Below the pieces are notes generated by a model. That model did no database searches. It had not been told where the DNA came from and saw only the letters and a program-made list of their open reading frames with translations. A DNA stretch of 5,613 bases from Thermoflexales bacterium (lineage in GTDB: Bacteria; Chloroflexota; Anaerolineae; Fen-1058), in contig JAUQXD010001381.1 of the NCBI GenBank assembly GCA_030834835.1, positions 1 through 5,613 on the forward strand, read 5' to 3'. A program made the translations under genes and the position numbers. Positions 5,590-5,613 of the stretch are shown piece by piece; the stretch's first letter is position 1, and every line of letters begins with the position of its first letter.

Positions 5590-5613
5590 ATGCGAAAGAA
5601 CACACAAAGCACA
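5590..5613 (+). CDS. Possible start of the next gene (3' truncated, leaderless?)
   Basis: ATG 5590 opens a frame of eight codons (MRKNTQST) that reaches the window edge without a stop. It has no Shine-Dalgarno sequence, but it sits directly after the TAGAAT hexamer, so it could be translated from a leaderless mRNA. Eight codons cannot identify a product. From kdp operon order, kdpE, a histidine kinase or the missing N-terminal part of KdpD would be natural candidates, but nothing here shows this. The frame may also be accidental. Confidence 0.25.

Overview
The window carries most of a potassium-starvation operon, kdpFABC plus a truncated kdpD-like gene, all on the + strand. In order it holds the tail of a small membrane ORF, kdpF (29 aa), kdpA (580 aa), kdpB (692 aa), kdpC (198 aa with the start chosen here) and a 237-aa protein with only the four-helix membrane block and GAF-like domain of KdpD. 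The last 58 bases have an extended -10-like element and perhaps the first codons of another gene. KdpA, KdpB and KdpC are full length with all recognised key motifs intact, so the K+ pump should work: KdpA conducts and selects K+, KdpB hydrolyses ATP through a phospho-aspartate, KdpC is the single-span accessory subunit and KdpF is a small stabilising helix. No operon promoter is visible, because translation of the upstream ORF runs into kdpF; it probably lies left of the window.

The organism is a bacterium with moderately high GC, Shine-Dalgarno starts and many short palindromic intergenic repeats. The short GGATGAA-type and CGCAAAGACGCAAAG-type repeats resemble those I associate with Chloroflexota (Anaerolineae-like) and some Acidobacteriota or Cyanobacteria. 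This placement is tentative, as kdp genes are widespread and often transferred.

The left end is tightly packed: the upstream stop is inside the kdpF ribosome binding site, and kdpF and kdpA overlap by one base (TAATG). From kdpA onward the packing changes. Each of the three following gaps (A-B 92 nt, B-C 69 nt, C-D 105 nt) holds one inverted repeat, with a ribosome binding site 2 to 14 nt after its right arm. The A-B and B-C elements belong to one family, built on a 7-nt grid (GGATGAA-like units) with a shared identical 19-mer. The C-D element is a different family with an approximate 8-nt period. One arm of the A-B element includes the kdpA stop codon.

The most unusual gene is the last one. 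It lacks both the N-terminal KdpD/USP sensor part and the histidine kinase part, and stops where the GAF domain would normally lead into HisKA. It may be a stand-alone membrane-GAF module working with a kinase encoded elsewhere, or part of a split KdpD. I see no defence system, CRISPR array, transposase, tRNA or rRNA.
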